In this document: in pieces, positions 1 to 11,338 of the stretch
How the letters are laid out: each line of letters begins with the position of its first letter
Position numbering within the stretch: the stretch's first letter is position 1
Assembly (NCBI GenBank): GCA_030549335.1
Contig: JAUKPH010000017.1
Location: 6,223,501 to 6,287,500 of the forward strand
Direction of reading: 5' to 3'
DNA length: 64,000 bases
DNA from: Pontederia crassipes
Taxonomy: Eukaryota; Streptophyta; Magnoliopsida; Commelinales; Pontederiaceae
Position numbers and translations under genes: made by a program
The notes under the pieces: generated by a model
Database searches by the model: none
The model's input: the letters and a program-made list of their open reading frames with translations, nothing else
What the model was told of the DNA's origin: nothing

Positions 1-230
1 AGGTGAAATGAGTTAAAAGATGAAGAGCATTCATATTACAAAGTGAAATTGGATAGTATAGCTGAGCAAACGTTAAAGTTTGAGAGCATTTGGTGTAATT
101 TTTCCTTTGTATTCAATTCAAATAGCATCATCATATTAGGTTTTTGGGACTTGATGATGTCCAAGAGGAACTCCCATATTTTGCTCCTAAAAGCCCCTTG
201 GAAGTTCCATACAAGTAGTTTCATGTCCAT
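1..230 (-). pseudogene. LINE (non-LTR) ORF2 endonuclease N-terminal fragment
   Basis: Reading the minus strand from the ATG at 230 gives MDMKLLVWNFQGA followed by a stretch ending QKPNMMMLFELN. This is the layout of the start of plant L1-type ORF2 apurinic endonucleases, normally (L/I)VWNCRG, then a helix, then KPD(I/V)(V/L)xLxET. The catalytic Asn (WN) and the Glu in FELN are present, and the usual Cys-Arg after WN is replaced by Phe-Gln. The fragment runs off the left edge, so its length and intactness cannot be judged. The frame is also open upstream to 350 but shows no recognisable ORF1 domain. The domain call is family knowledge matched by eye; that this is a dead copy is inference. Confidence 0.55.
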
Positions 231-518
231 GGTGCCGGCCGCAACTATCCACCAAAAGTTGGCAATGGTTTCACCTGTGAAGCGACAAAAGAGAGAGCTC
301 TTCAAAATTCCATATGGACGACTTACCTTTGGATCCGTTGGCCTCGGCATGTTTTTTTTTCAGCGCCGGAGAGTAACACACCATTGGGCAAGGCTAAGGA
401 GTTGTGATGATGCTGGCATGGCACGCATGGGAAATGGGAGGCTGAATCATCATACCTGGCGGTGGCAGTCATATCACACCCTTAGGTTGGTTGTGGGTAA
501 GCTAAGCTTCTGATTTGG
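231..518. other. Spacer, possibly LINE 5' region
   Basis: Frames are open on both strands, but no motif, RNA gene or terminal repeat is recognisable. It may be the 5' region of the LINE whose endonuclease start lies at 1-230. Confidence 0.25.
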
Positions 519-526
519 TTTTTGAC

Positions 527-1026
527 TAGGGTTGAGCACGGGTCGGCCCGGCTCGTCCCAGATTTTTCGGAATTTTTCCCGACACGGTTATCAATTGGGT
601 CGGGACCAAGTCTCATTTTCTTGAGACCCGGCCGGGACCGGGTTCGGGTTATAATAACCCGGATCCGGTCCCGACCCGATTAAATATATTATATTAATAT
701 TAAATTATTTTTAAATATTATATTTATACTTATTTAAAATAAAAAAATATATATTTTATTTGGTATATATCTTAAATATACATTATATTATATTATCATA
801 TATATAATTTAATTAATAGTTATCATATTTATATGATAACATTAAGTTTTTTACTATTTTATTTATTATTTTTCTTTATTTATGATCAAACCAACACAAT
901 CGGGAATTTTCAATTTTTGTCCCAATTCGATCGGGACCCGACCGGAATCGGGTCTCCTTTTTCGGAGACCCGAAGCAAACCGGGTCGGCTGAGTCCCAGT
1001 CCCAGACCCAAGTTTGCTCACCCCTA
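527..1026. mobile_element. hAT-type MITE with perfect 8-bp target duplication
   Basis: This 500-bp non-autonomous element is bounded by TAGGGTTGAGCA on the left and the inverse of TAGGGGTGAGCA on the right (11 of 12 match). It is flanked by the exact 8-bp repeat TTTTTGAC at 519-526 and 1027-1034. Eight-base duplications and short terminal inverted repeats are typical of the hAT superfamily. The two outer arms of roughly 150 bp are GC-rich, built from GGGTCGGG/CCCGACCC-like words. They enclose an AT-rich core of about 220 bp. There is no coding capacity. The same arm-core-arm plan recurs at 20619-21122 and, more diverged, elsewhere in the window. It could alternatively be classed as an unclassified TIR element. 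Confidence 0.8.
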
Positions 1027-1034
1027 TTTTTGAC

Positions 1035-2306
1035 ATAGTGCTCATGCGTTTTATGGATAAGGTATGCACGGCTCTTAAATATTGGGATCTGAAGTCCCAT
1101 TAATACCTATTTTTCCTAATTGCATATTCAACGGTTATATTGTAACTAGCTGCTGTAAGTTATAGGTTGATGGGAAAATTCGAGAACAAGGGTAGAAGAT
1201 CGTAAAGAGATTGTAGAAAAAAATAAAGAAGACACATGATTTACCTAAGTTCACATTTGAGATTAGGGTTATGTCCTGCAAAGATGTTTCACTATATCTT
1301 TTAGGTTTATAACTGTCACACAGATTACATCTGAAAATAAGCTATAAATAAGCCTCTCCTAAATGGGTTCAAAATCCGAACAAAGCAGAGAAAAAAATCT
1401 AATCCGAACCACACGGGCCGTCGGGGGTGGTGCCCCCCGAACCCCCTTTTGTTCGTACGCCAGCAGCACAGGTAATTGGGTAATACTCAGATTTCCCTAA
1501 ACTCACGTGGATAAACCCGATGTGAGAAACAAGGAGTTATGAAGTATTCACCAACTCCAATACATATAACTATTCTACCCGATGGCTTCGTTAATCCAAC
1601 AAATATACTGTTCACGTGTATAATTAGTGTCTCATAACATTTGTTGAACAATTCTTTTTTAATTCTATTATTTCATGTCACTACCTACTGTAATAGATTT
1701 GATAATTAGCTGCTGAGAATGAAATTTTAGTGATCCATGGATCTTTACGGGGCATATTTGGACCGAAAATTTTGGTTCAGAGCTCTGTTCAATGGTAGGA
1801 TGTCAGTGTTGAACCACATGTTCCTATCAGATATTAGTGGACTCTTGTATGACCATCCTTGCACTGCTCGAGTTTCTTTTTTTATGATTGTCTTTCTTCT
1901 TTTCATTCTGACGTAAGAAAAGACTGGTCACCAAATAATTTCATGCAAGTATCTTAAATGATCTAATAATCCTTCAAAGTGAATGATCAAGTGACCACAT
2001 TCGACTCCAAATCAAGATTCTGTTTCAAATGCTCCATGGTATCTTGGCTCATCAGTTCTTGGATGGCTGATTAAACTTTCATCTATTTTTTTATGCTTCC
2101 TGAGTCCCAAAAATCTTAGTACTGGTGATTAGTTGGCAGTGAGGCTGGAAGACATTAGTCATCTCCCTGTTGATTATGTTTCAAGTATTGCAAAAAAAAA
2201 AAACATTTTGAGTAATGCTGATGCAGCTGTTCCAAATATGTAAACATGTTCATAAGCAACCATCATTTTTCGTTAACTCTGCTTGAGAAATATGTAGTCA
2301 GAGAAA
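1035..2306. other. Non-coding spacer
   Basis: No ORF with recognisable homology. A C-rich/G-rich word near 1415-1445 (a CGGGGG run followed by GCCCCCCG) resembles GC-rich hairpins inside plant LTRs, but no terminal repeats or primer site were found. Poly-A at about 2191-2202. Confidence 0.3.
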
Positions 2307-2452
2307 CTTTTTTTATTTCTTTTTTTTTTGTGGCCACCTCAGTATCCGGGAAATGAAATCGATCACCCAATTCAGTGCGGCGAGTCGAGTTCTCGGCCCA
2401 TAGGTCCGACTAATCTGATGTCGCCCCGGGAATAATTTCTTTTTTTATTTCT
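2307..2452 (-). mobile_element. Short retroposed unit with poly(A) tail and 14-bp target duplication
   Basis: The 14-mer CTTTTTTTATTTCT occurs exactly at 2307-2320 and 2439-2452. It brackets a 118-bp insert (2321-2438) that begins with a T run on the plus strand, which is a poly(A) tail on the minus strand. The insert body is GC-richer than its surroundings. Perfect flanking repeats of this length plus a terminal A tract are the signature of LINE-mediated insertion (a SINE, a truncated LINE 3' end or a retroposed transcript). I do not recognise the family. The T-rich target makes some chance similarity possible, but the 14-base match including the internal A and C argues against coincidence. 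Confidence 0.55.
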
Positions 2453-3490
2453 AACTAACTGCATATTTGAAATATTCTGGAAATACATCTTTCCCCTTTT
2501 TTGCAGTCAACAGCAGGTCGAGGAGACTTCCTGATGGAACTTTATGCAATGCAGGATGTGAATCCAGTCGGATGTAAATGAGATCCTCGGATGCTCCTCA
2601 TAGAGTTGGACCTCAAATTCGTTTACATCCCCTGATGGTCGCCTACTAAGATTCACACGTCTGTTATCATGAACAGCAAGAAGCAGGTGACCTTTAGAAC
2701 GTTGCAGAAAACCATCCTGCATATATGAAGTTTTGGCTGGCTTCTGTACGTATCTATCTTTTCATCTGCGTCATATCTGACAAAGAATTTTGTCGCACAT
2801 CTTATCTTCCCATGAGGTCATTGTCTGTGGAGGGTTGGAGAGGGAGACAACTAGCTACGGAGCATCCGAGGAGGATTATTCATCCCATACCCCTCTCCAA
2901 TCTATGTTCTCTGCATGAAAATATTGAGTGTTGTAACTAATGATGATGGGGACTTCTCTATCATTATGATAAAAAAGTAGTTACTTTTGGTAAACAAGAT
3001 GATATAAGGAGTGAGACAGCTGCTTCGCTTAAGTAATGTCTCCAATTTTGAATTTTTGTAAATGTAATTTTTATTGAATTAATTGGACTCGAGGATGAAT
3101 CAATTTTTAACTTACAAACAGTGTGCATAATGAGTCAATATTTAACTTATGAACAGTGTGCATAATTGTTATTATCTCGCGGATTGAACCGTTCTGCTCC
3201 GCTTCCGGACTGGCTGAAAAGAAAAGCACATTGGATCTTAGTCCTAGCTATGTACTCCGGCAAGAATTTGTTGCTTTGTCCAATAAACTTCGATAAGTCT
3301 TTTATTATTATTATTTTACATCTCGTACTTAGAAATCAATGTATTGAACCCTAATATTGTAGTTAGAAGTGAAAACATCGTCCATAAATTACATCTTTCA
3401 ATAATAACACTTTTAAAAGAGGTAACACAATAATTATTTTCACATGTCCCTTGACCCTGATCCAAGTGTCGTATTTGCATTGCACCCCTC
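2453..3490. other. Possible terminal exon remnant and spacer
   Basis: A strong plus-strand acceptor-like stretch (pyrimidines then TTTTTTGCAG) ends at 2505. It is followed by about 400 bases of more balanced composition, with short open frames on both strands and no recognised domain. This may be the last exon and 3' UTR of a gene whose other exons I cannot identify, or simply low-copy spacer. From about 2950 the sequence turns AT-rich with no feature. Confidence 0.2.
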
Positions 3491-3491
3491 G

Positions 3492-3497
3492 TATATA
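3492..3497 (+). promoter_or_regulatory. TATA-like box ahead of the unknown gene
   Basis: TATATA in the context CGTATATAGC lies 67 bp before the ATG at 3564, a normal plant spacing that leaves a short leader. Supported only by motif and position. Confidence 0.35.
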
Positions 3498-3563
3498 GCA
3501 TCCATCCAGCGTTGGTGCATACAAAAAAAAAATGCCTGTGTCGCCATCTTCAAGCTGGAAGCC

Positions 3564-3917
3564 ATGGCCGTGCACATACTGCTGGTGGCCACACTAAAGC
3601 TCACGTCTTGCAGCTCCCATAGCATCATCTCCTCCCTCCTGTGGCCTCTCTTCCTGCTCAGGCTCCCCTTCGGCGGCGCCACCGGCCGCACCACCCCCAC
3701 GTCCCTCTCCGACGCCGCCGCCTCCCTCAGGCTCTTCCTCTTCCGTCTCTACCAGGTCCTGCTCCACGACGCCCCGCGCGACGCCGGAACCGGCGGCCGC
3801 AGGTTGGAGAGGGCGCTGCGCGTCATCCGCGGCCGCCTTTTCGGCGCCGGCGGGGCGGCCACCGTCCCAGGGCTCCACGACGAGATCTTGCGCGAGGTCG
3901 CCCTGGTAATGCTCTAA
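3564..3917 (+). CDS. Unrecognised small GC-rich ORF (or first exon)
   Basis: I do not recognise this protein. From the ATG at 3564 (good context, GCCATGGCC) the frame runs 117 codons to a TAA at 3915-3917. The frame is also open further upstream to 3444, but the later ATG sits downstream of a TATA-like box and marks where composition changes from AT-rich to strongly GC-rich. The first 35 or so residues are hydrophobic (MAVHILLVATLKL, then SSLLWPLFLLRLPFGG), which could be a signal or membrane anchor. The remainder is Arg/Ala/Leu-rich with no cysteine pattern. A potential splice donor (CTG followed by GTAATG) lies just before the stop at 3906, so this may be exon 1 of a longer gene, though no second exon was identified. 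It could also be a relic. GC-rich codon use like this is common in monocot single-exon genes. Confidence 0.4.
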   Translation: MAVHILLVATLKLTSCSSHSIISSLLWPLFLLRLPFGGATGRTTPTSLSDAAASLRLFLFRLYQVLLHDAPRDAGTGGRRLERALRVIRGRLFGAGGAATVPGLHDEILREVALVML

Positions 3918-4011
3918 TAATTATTTATATAGCTTTTGAGTCTTCTTCCAGCTCGATCGAGTTGTAGCTTGAGATCCAACTGATCATGATCCTTTTGCTG
4001 TTGTTGTTGTA

Positions 4012-4067
<56 letters not shown>

Positions 4068-4087
4068 CTTTCGCTGTTGTTGTTGTA

Positions 4088-4152
<65 letters not shown>
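4012..4152. repeat. Compound (ATT)n microsatellite in two blocks
   Basis: Two long ATT runs (about 4012-4066 and 4087-4152) are each introduced by the same CTGTTGTTGTTGTATATT word. The microsatellite therefore probably grew and was then duplicated together with its left flank. The poly-Asn and poly-Ile open frames here are repeat artefacts. Confidence 0.9.
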
Positions 4153-4397
4153 GACTAAGTTGCTTTTTCTGAGCAGTCGACGTCTGATCCGTCAGTTGTT
4201 TGTTTCCATGAGAGTACTGAACGAAAAAAAAAATCATCGCACATTTTACTATCTTAATTATAACACGTAATGACTTCTTTCTCATAAAAATACATATGGA
4301 TTAATTATTAGATACTTCGAAATATTGTCAATATGTTTCATGTTTGGATACCTTGCATTTTCTTTTGAGTTGTCAGCCTCAACTTGCCGCGTTAAAG

Positions 4398-4537
4398 ATT
4401 ATGCATTATATTGAAGGTCTACTATCAAATTCAATTAAATCAAGTCTCACGTTCTGTGTCTAATAATATTATGCATTATATTGAAGGTCTACTATCAAAT
4501 TCAATTAAATCAAGTCTCACGTTCTGTGTCTAGTAAT
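4398..4537. repeat. 70-bp direct tandem duplication
   Basis: Two adjacent 70-bp copies (4398-4467, 4468-4537) beginning ATTATGCATTATATTGAAGG differ by a single A/G near the end, so the duplication is recent. A second repeated word, TTTGGATACCTTGCATTTT, sits outside the pair at about 4345 and 4600. Confidence 0.9.
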
Positions 4538-5619
4538 AGTAAATGAGGCTTACAATAAAAATTTTCTACGTCCAAACTTATTCACCCCAATTCTTATTCG
4601 TTTGGATACCTTGCATTTTGATTGTGAACCCTCTAGTAGAGAAAAATGAAAAAGCATAGTGCAAGGTAGCTAAGTAGGAAACTAATTAAATATTAAGAGA
4701 TGATTGTTCCTTACCTTTATGATGATAACTAAGCCAAGTGCAAAAAGAAATTTTTTGATGGGTTTGGAGGTGAAAATATGTAGTATAACTCTGGTCATTT
4801 GAAGTCTTCTCATATGCGAATTAATTGAGCTTCATGGATTATATGCAAAGTTTTCAAGCTACAAATATATTATAATCGTTTTCGGTGGCTGCAATAATTG
4901 CACCCATGGGTAGGCACCTGCTTCTGCTTACAAGTATATATAACACAACATTTTAATTTTTAGCCATCAAGTTTCGACGAAAGAAGAGAGTTCATATGGA
5001 AAAAAAAACTTCGTATTCTTTTTTAAAAAAAAAAGACGGACAATTTACGTGACGCACCATTGGGGCACATATTTCTTTTCGTCTTTAGCATTGCATATTT
5101 GAGCTATATTTCTTCAAGGATATATAAGATAAAACTTACCCGAAAGATCATATAATTAGTGTGGTACTAATGTCACTCCATTTTATCCAAAGAGTGGCAA
5201 TAATAATGTTTGGAGTGGCTGCCTTGTAATTATACATCTTGGAAGATCGTTTTTTTTCTTTTATCATTTGAGATATGAGAGCTTGACATAAGAAATTGAT
5301 TTACACATTTAAGAAGAGGAAGTTATTTTTCCCTTGACATGCACTACTTTAAATTTTGGGCAATAGAAGTTCACTTTTTTGCCGACTAAACTTTGATCAT
5401 TACCGAACTTAGAAAGTAGAAAATAAATTTCGAGCGTTTAACTTATTAAAACTTGTGAGTGGCACTTTTCTTGGCCAGGCATAAAACATTACTTCTTAGA
5501 CTCCAAAACTAATAAAGGAGCCCGAATCAAAACCAGACGGTGCAAAAAAAAATAATAATAAAAAATACCACACCGAGGTGAGGTCATTTATTTATAACTT
5601 TTTCTGCTGATCAGAGGGA
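4538..5619. other. AT-rich spacer
   Basis: No recognisable gene, RNA or transposon boundary seen. Several A/T homopolymers only. Confidence 0.4.
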
Positions 5620-6045
5620 AGAAAATCCGAATTCGGGACAAATTATAGAGACTTCCGTCCGTTTGCACGGATGTTTTTTTTTAAATAATTTCGATTTTGA
5701 TCCGACTTCTATTGTGAGATTGGGATGTCTCAATTGAATCGGGATAAAAATGGGATCAATGTTAATTGTCTCAATTCAATCATAATTAATAGAATAATTT
5801 GAAATATAATAATTTTAAATTAATATAGGATGTAAATATGATAATTATCAATTAAATTACATATATAATAATATAATATAAGGCATTTTAATGATATATA
5901 ATAAATACAACATTTTAATTAAATAAATATGTATATATATAATATTTTTAATATATTATTAAATATATATGACCGGGTTGGACTACACCCAAGTTTATAA
6001 CTGTTCCAGTCTTGGCCAGTGGGTCGGTACAAAAACATCCGAAAG
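5620..6045. mobile_element. Diverged, inverted copy of the GC-ended/AT-cored element family
   Basis: The AT core (about 5820-5960) read on the minus strand aligns by eye with the cores at 680-850 and 20760-20920, including the ordered words for ATATATCTTAAATA-like and ATATATAATTTAATTAAT. Degenerate GGGTCGG-type words flank it. Terminal repeats and target duplication are not preserved, so the limits are approximate. Confidence 0.5.
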
Positions 6046-6913
6046 AGAATAACAATAAACCACCCTACAAATGCACATCTATATCTTGGATATAAGAGAA
6101 ATTGGCACCCGAAGGTTAAATTAGTTGGTGGATCATAGACCAGTGGGAAAAAAACTTTTAATGCAATTTTTGGGGAAAAAAAATTTTACCCCAAGGACAG
6201 AAACTGCTCCTATGGCAACCTTACCATATTGTGGGTTAAAAAGCAGCTTATCATATTCTTATTACACAACTGAATTTAAAAGGTCAAATTTCTTTATTAA
6301 AAATATTCTTAACCATAAATATGGACACATTTCAAATTTAACTTTCACTAATAAAAGTTATGTACCCACCGAGGAAAAAAAAGAACAATCCAAAATGTTG
6401 AGCGAGCAGAGAATATGTCGGCTTTACAGAGTTTCTCTATAATTATTATTTCACATATTATGAGAAGAATGTTAATCCTTGCACCAAAAAGGAAATACAG
6501 AACCCTAAAAACTTTCGTCTCCAATTTCCATCCAGACAAAATGGCCAAAATCATTTGACCTCGAAAACTTTCTTCTGTATTTTACCCCTTTAAACAATGT
6601 GCATGGAACTTCTCCATTCTAAATAAATGAACAAATTATCTGTACAAGGTTGTCCACATGCTTTCACGTATGGACACCAGACCCACGAACACACGCTTTG
6701 AACACAGAAATGTGACCTCGACTATCATGTTGGTAACCATTTTGCACAACTCCGTTGTATGGAAAGCCATAAATCTCTTTTTCACCCTGAAAAGGAGAAA
6801 ACATCATGGATGCGAGTGAGGTTGCACTCTAATCCAGAATTCTTAGGTCATCTATCTGGTCTGCGGTAGTGTGGCTGATGACAGGATGAAGCATTTGGTA
6901 AAGGCCACACGCC
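6046..6913. other. 3' flank / 3' UTR region of SEC16
   Basis: Downstream of the SEC16 stop codon. The last 400-450 bases (about 6450-6913) are of balanced composition, consistent with a 3' UTR. I see no unambiguous polyadenylation signal at a fixed distance. A short plus-strand ORF at 6125-6442 has no recognisable features and is probably chance. Confidence 0.35.
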
Positions 6914-9900
6914 TTAGAGCTGCACCTCGTGAAGTTCGTCTCCTAGCAAGCCACTGTTAAGCTCTATAGATGAGCTATTACCCGAACTTGGATAAGGGGT
7001 GTTGGGTAAAAATGAGTTCGTTCCTTGTTCCCTCAAAATATTGATAGCGGTCATCTTTGAATTGAATGCATCAGTAGATGTTCCGGACCAAGATGCCGCT
7101 CGTGCTTTGGGTTGCAGACCATTGCCACTAGATGCTGCTGTAGATCCTTTGTTCACATATGGGGAAATATCACCTGTGCTTGGATATCGTTGCAAGGAGG
7201 ATGACAAAGATGGTGGTGGCAAGGAAAATGATGGATTGCTCGTTGCTGATGTGGAGGGCTCTTCTTGACTGGTTACTTCACTGTTGCTCCTTTCCGTGGC
7301 ATCAGATATCTGTTCATTGGTCATTACGGGTGCTGCTGGAACAAAGAACCTTGCACCAACTGATGGGATTGGGTTGGTAGATGGTATTGCAGGCGACTGG
7401 TAAGAGTTCAGTGATGCCGTAGGACCCTTGTTAAAGGTATCAACGTATCTGTAGAAAGAGCCCGTTAATATTTTTTCCAACAAGAGAAACAACCAACAAG
7501 AGAAACAAAGTGATACCAACAAAACTAACCTTGAACGAACCCCTATCCTGCCACGAGATGAGAACTGATTCTGACTCAACAAACTGTTCCCTGAGGGAAC
7601 AGAAGGCACTGGATCTGGAGCTTTGATGGGAGTAAAACTTGGGTTCTCTGAAGCTTTAGTCGACATGTAATTTGGCACATTCCCATTCTGAACTGTTGCT
7701 ACTATCGGAGGAGGTGGAAGGACGGTCTCCTCAGCTGAGGGTTCTGTGCCTTCCTCCACCCATCTTTTAAGTTTATCATCATAATAGAACTTATTCTGGT
7801 CGCCAAGCTTGGCCTTCACAAATACAATAACAAGGATAGCAAAAGGGTGTTACAAAAGGCAGAAGAAATTTGCAAGGAAAAACTAAAGTCAGCGGAGCGT
7901 AATTTTCCATGAAATACCTGATGATGGGATCTTGACACCCAACCAATTGTCTTCTGAAGAATTTGTGAGCCAAAGAGTCCAAAACGGGACCCACTGGAAA
8001 ACTCTTTCTTTTGTACACCGCCAGAGCCTGTGCCCTTTGGTGAACTCTGTTTAAACATCAACAAAGGCATAAGGGTTCATTTTGACACCGCTCCAAGTTT
8101 ATTAGTTTGATGGCATGAGCATGAAGAGACAGATATCTATTGACGAGGTCAACTAGTGGATGAGATCCAAGTTGAAAACCCACCTGCTTTGGACTTCTAC
8201 CAAAATCTGGCTCAGAAATACTTCTGTTATGCATACTATTCTTATTGCTGTCACCACTCCATTCGCTCATGGTCTCCACTGATGCTGAGGAAATTAGCGG
8301 GGGCATAGCCATCATTGATTGACCACTACTTGGTACTTTTGGAGCTGCAGAGTAGGTTTCTTTCTCATTCAAAGTGCCTGGTGGCATTGGAGGAAGAGGT
8401 GCAGGTGGTGCCCCAATCATTCGATGTATTGATCTATCAATAGAAGTAAACAATTTTCCCACTAATTTTGCAGGAGCCAAATTTGTGCCATAACCACCCT
8501 GCACAAATATTGCACAAGGATATTAAAGTGAGATGTCAACATAAACACACTGCTTGCAAGCAAATGCTGAATCATCAGAGATACCTGCTGGTGGGTTCGT
8601 AGCCGCTCCTCCAAGGATAATAACAATGACTTCCACATTTCAATTTCCGGAGCGCGACCAGAATTCTTCAGTGATTTTAGACATGCTTGACAATACCTGA
8701 TTACATCATAAGAATATAAGATGAAGACATCAGGCCAAAAAGAAAAATATCCAACTCCTACCTCAGTGACTCTGAGACTTTCCCTACTTCAGCCAGCATA
8801 TAGGCATAGATAATCTTGTACGGTTGAAAAGAGAGTAGGATGAACTGTGAATTTCCAAGAACTTTTGAGTATTCATATAACTCCGTCCTCTGTAAAGACA
8901 GCCTGAGATATAAGTTTACTGGTGACACTTATCTCACAAGAAAAAATACATGACAAACCATACTATTTGCACTTTGTTTGGCCAAAGACATCCAACCTAA
9001 AATGTAGGAAACAAATTCCAAGTATGTTCATTGCATATTCACAATAAGCATAATGGCTTGAAACCTTGTCTATCTCAAGACAGGATACAATATACGACTG
9101 GGTCTTCTATATGGTCAAATGATGAACAGGCAAGGAAAGAAGATTGAGGGCGTCGGCTTTAATTGGCATGCTGACTGCAATGTTTTACTACACAAATGCT
9201 CACAACAAACAGGAGCTTCTTGGTATCCTAAAGAGAAAAAGGGGTTTCCAGCTAAATTCTAGTCTTTCACCATGCATATTGATATAGGAAGACTATGTTT
9301 ATCGCCATTCTGTCTTTAGTTTAAGCCTTTTGATTAGTTGCTTTTCTTTTATTTGATTTTCTTGTTAATTTGAAACAGGCTGTTCAGAATTCTATAAAGA
9401 ATTCTGTATGCTTGTTCATAATTAAGAATTTGATGAATGAAAATTATTTGTAGTTTATTTCTCTGACAGTGGATAACCTTAATTAGTTTAGTTCTTTTTT
9501 GAGAGGATAACTAGTTCAGTTCTTAGTTGTTTAAGGTTATTTTAGTTAGTAAATCTTCATCACATACGCACAATAGCTTGCGAGTATCGCAAAAAGGAAA
9601 AAAATCTTTGCAGATATTTTAAAAAAATCCTAGTCCTTCGCCCATGCATACATCCATCAAGACAAATCCAGAAGGCATTGTGGTGCATAATATCAGGTTA
9701 AGGCAAGGCATACCTCACAACACCCCAACCCACCTTTTTTTTGTTCATCACATTTTACATACAGAATACTCCTATATATTACAATCTATTTTTTTTACCC
9801 TATACATGTATATATACACTTATTAGATAGTGTTTTTTATAATAAAATTTGCAACCCCCACGCCCTCTTTCTTTTTTTCTTTTCTTTTTTTATTGCTCAG

Positions 9901-11266
9901 CCTGTTCATGAGGCAAGGGTAAGAACTTGTATAGAAGAAGCTTGATTTGAAATAGTTCAAGTGCTCGAGGTAATATGCAACTAAAGATACTCAGACTACT
10001 GAAGAAAAGATACATTTATTAACAAAACGAATATAGCTCATGACGTTAATAACCTGAATAGCATCAGGTCCAGCATAAGTGCGAGGATATTTCCAATGAT
10101 CTGCACCAATAAGGCACAACCTTGCACTGTCAGAATGAGACTCAAATTTTGCTTCTGCAACCAAGTAGCAGGTATGAGCTGCAGTTACCTGCATTGAAAA
10201 GATTATATAAGATGGTTTGTTCAGATATTACTCCTTCGCTGAAGGGATAATCCATAAAATTACAGACCTCTCCTCTCTCTTTCCATAGACAATCTCCAAG
10301 ATGTATCATAACCAGCTCATCATCCTTTGTTCTGTTTGCTGTTATTACGGCCAAATTCTCTTCCCAATCGTCCAACATTCCATTACTGGAAAGCTACACC
10401 AACCTCAAAAACTAAATAAATAGGATGATACCAAATAATGTTAACCTTAAGAGTATAACAAAAAAATTAATAAACACCTTAGCAGGATCTTGGGATGCAA
10501 CATCAGCATGTGACATGCTAGAAGTCGAGTTGTATGTGGAAAACACATCTCCGGGTTGGCCAGCAATAAGGAGGCATAATGTTCGTAAAGGTGAGCCAGG
10601 CACAAAATGATGATGTGCCATCTTTTTCACAGTATCGACATAGAACTGCATGTAACATAAACTTATAGTCATCATTGAGCACACCGGTCATGTCAAAATG
10701 AATCATGCAATGAAGTTTAGCTGCAGTAATATGTTACTGGAATGAATGTAGGATGAATACAAGATCAAACAGGTAGTGCACACCTGGTCACCAAGTTGTG
10801 CCGCAAGAACAATAGCTGGTCCCCATAACTGACCTTCCTGGGCACATTGGAGAGCTTCTTTTCTTTTACCAGATACAAGAAGATTTTGCACATCAATGGC
10901 AGTTGCCTAAAACAGTTTGTTAGAAGCATTAACATTTAAATCATTTCTTGCAAACAGTTTAAGATAAGATTGCACCACGTTATACAGTTAAACTTACCTG
11001 CATTTTTCCTTCAGATGGAAGATTCTGCATGGAACGAGTAAGAGAGTCATATCCATATTCTCCATAAGGTCCAGAATTCCTTTTGGCGGATGCAAAAAGC
11101 TTAGTCACTGCAATGTCTGGGCCATCAGCTTCCTACACAATTGACCATAAAAGTATAATAAATAATCTTGAATTGAAAGTTCATATGTTATACGAAATCC
11201 ATGAAAATGCTAAATACCTACTGTCTCACAAACATACTTGGTTCCCTTCATAACTAGGCATATCTA

Positions 11267-11338
<72 letters not shown>

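Noticed and set aside
1380-1480. Solo LTR of a copia element
   Set aside because: GC-rich hairpin-like words are suggestive, but no LTR ends, target duplication, primer site or second copy could be found.
3914-4285. Minus-strand ORF with poly-Ile and poly-Asn
   Set aside because: It is the translation of the ATT microsatellite and its flank, not a gene.
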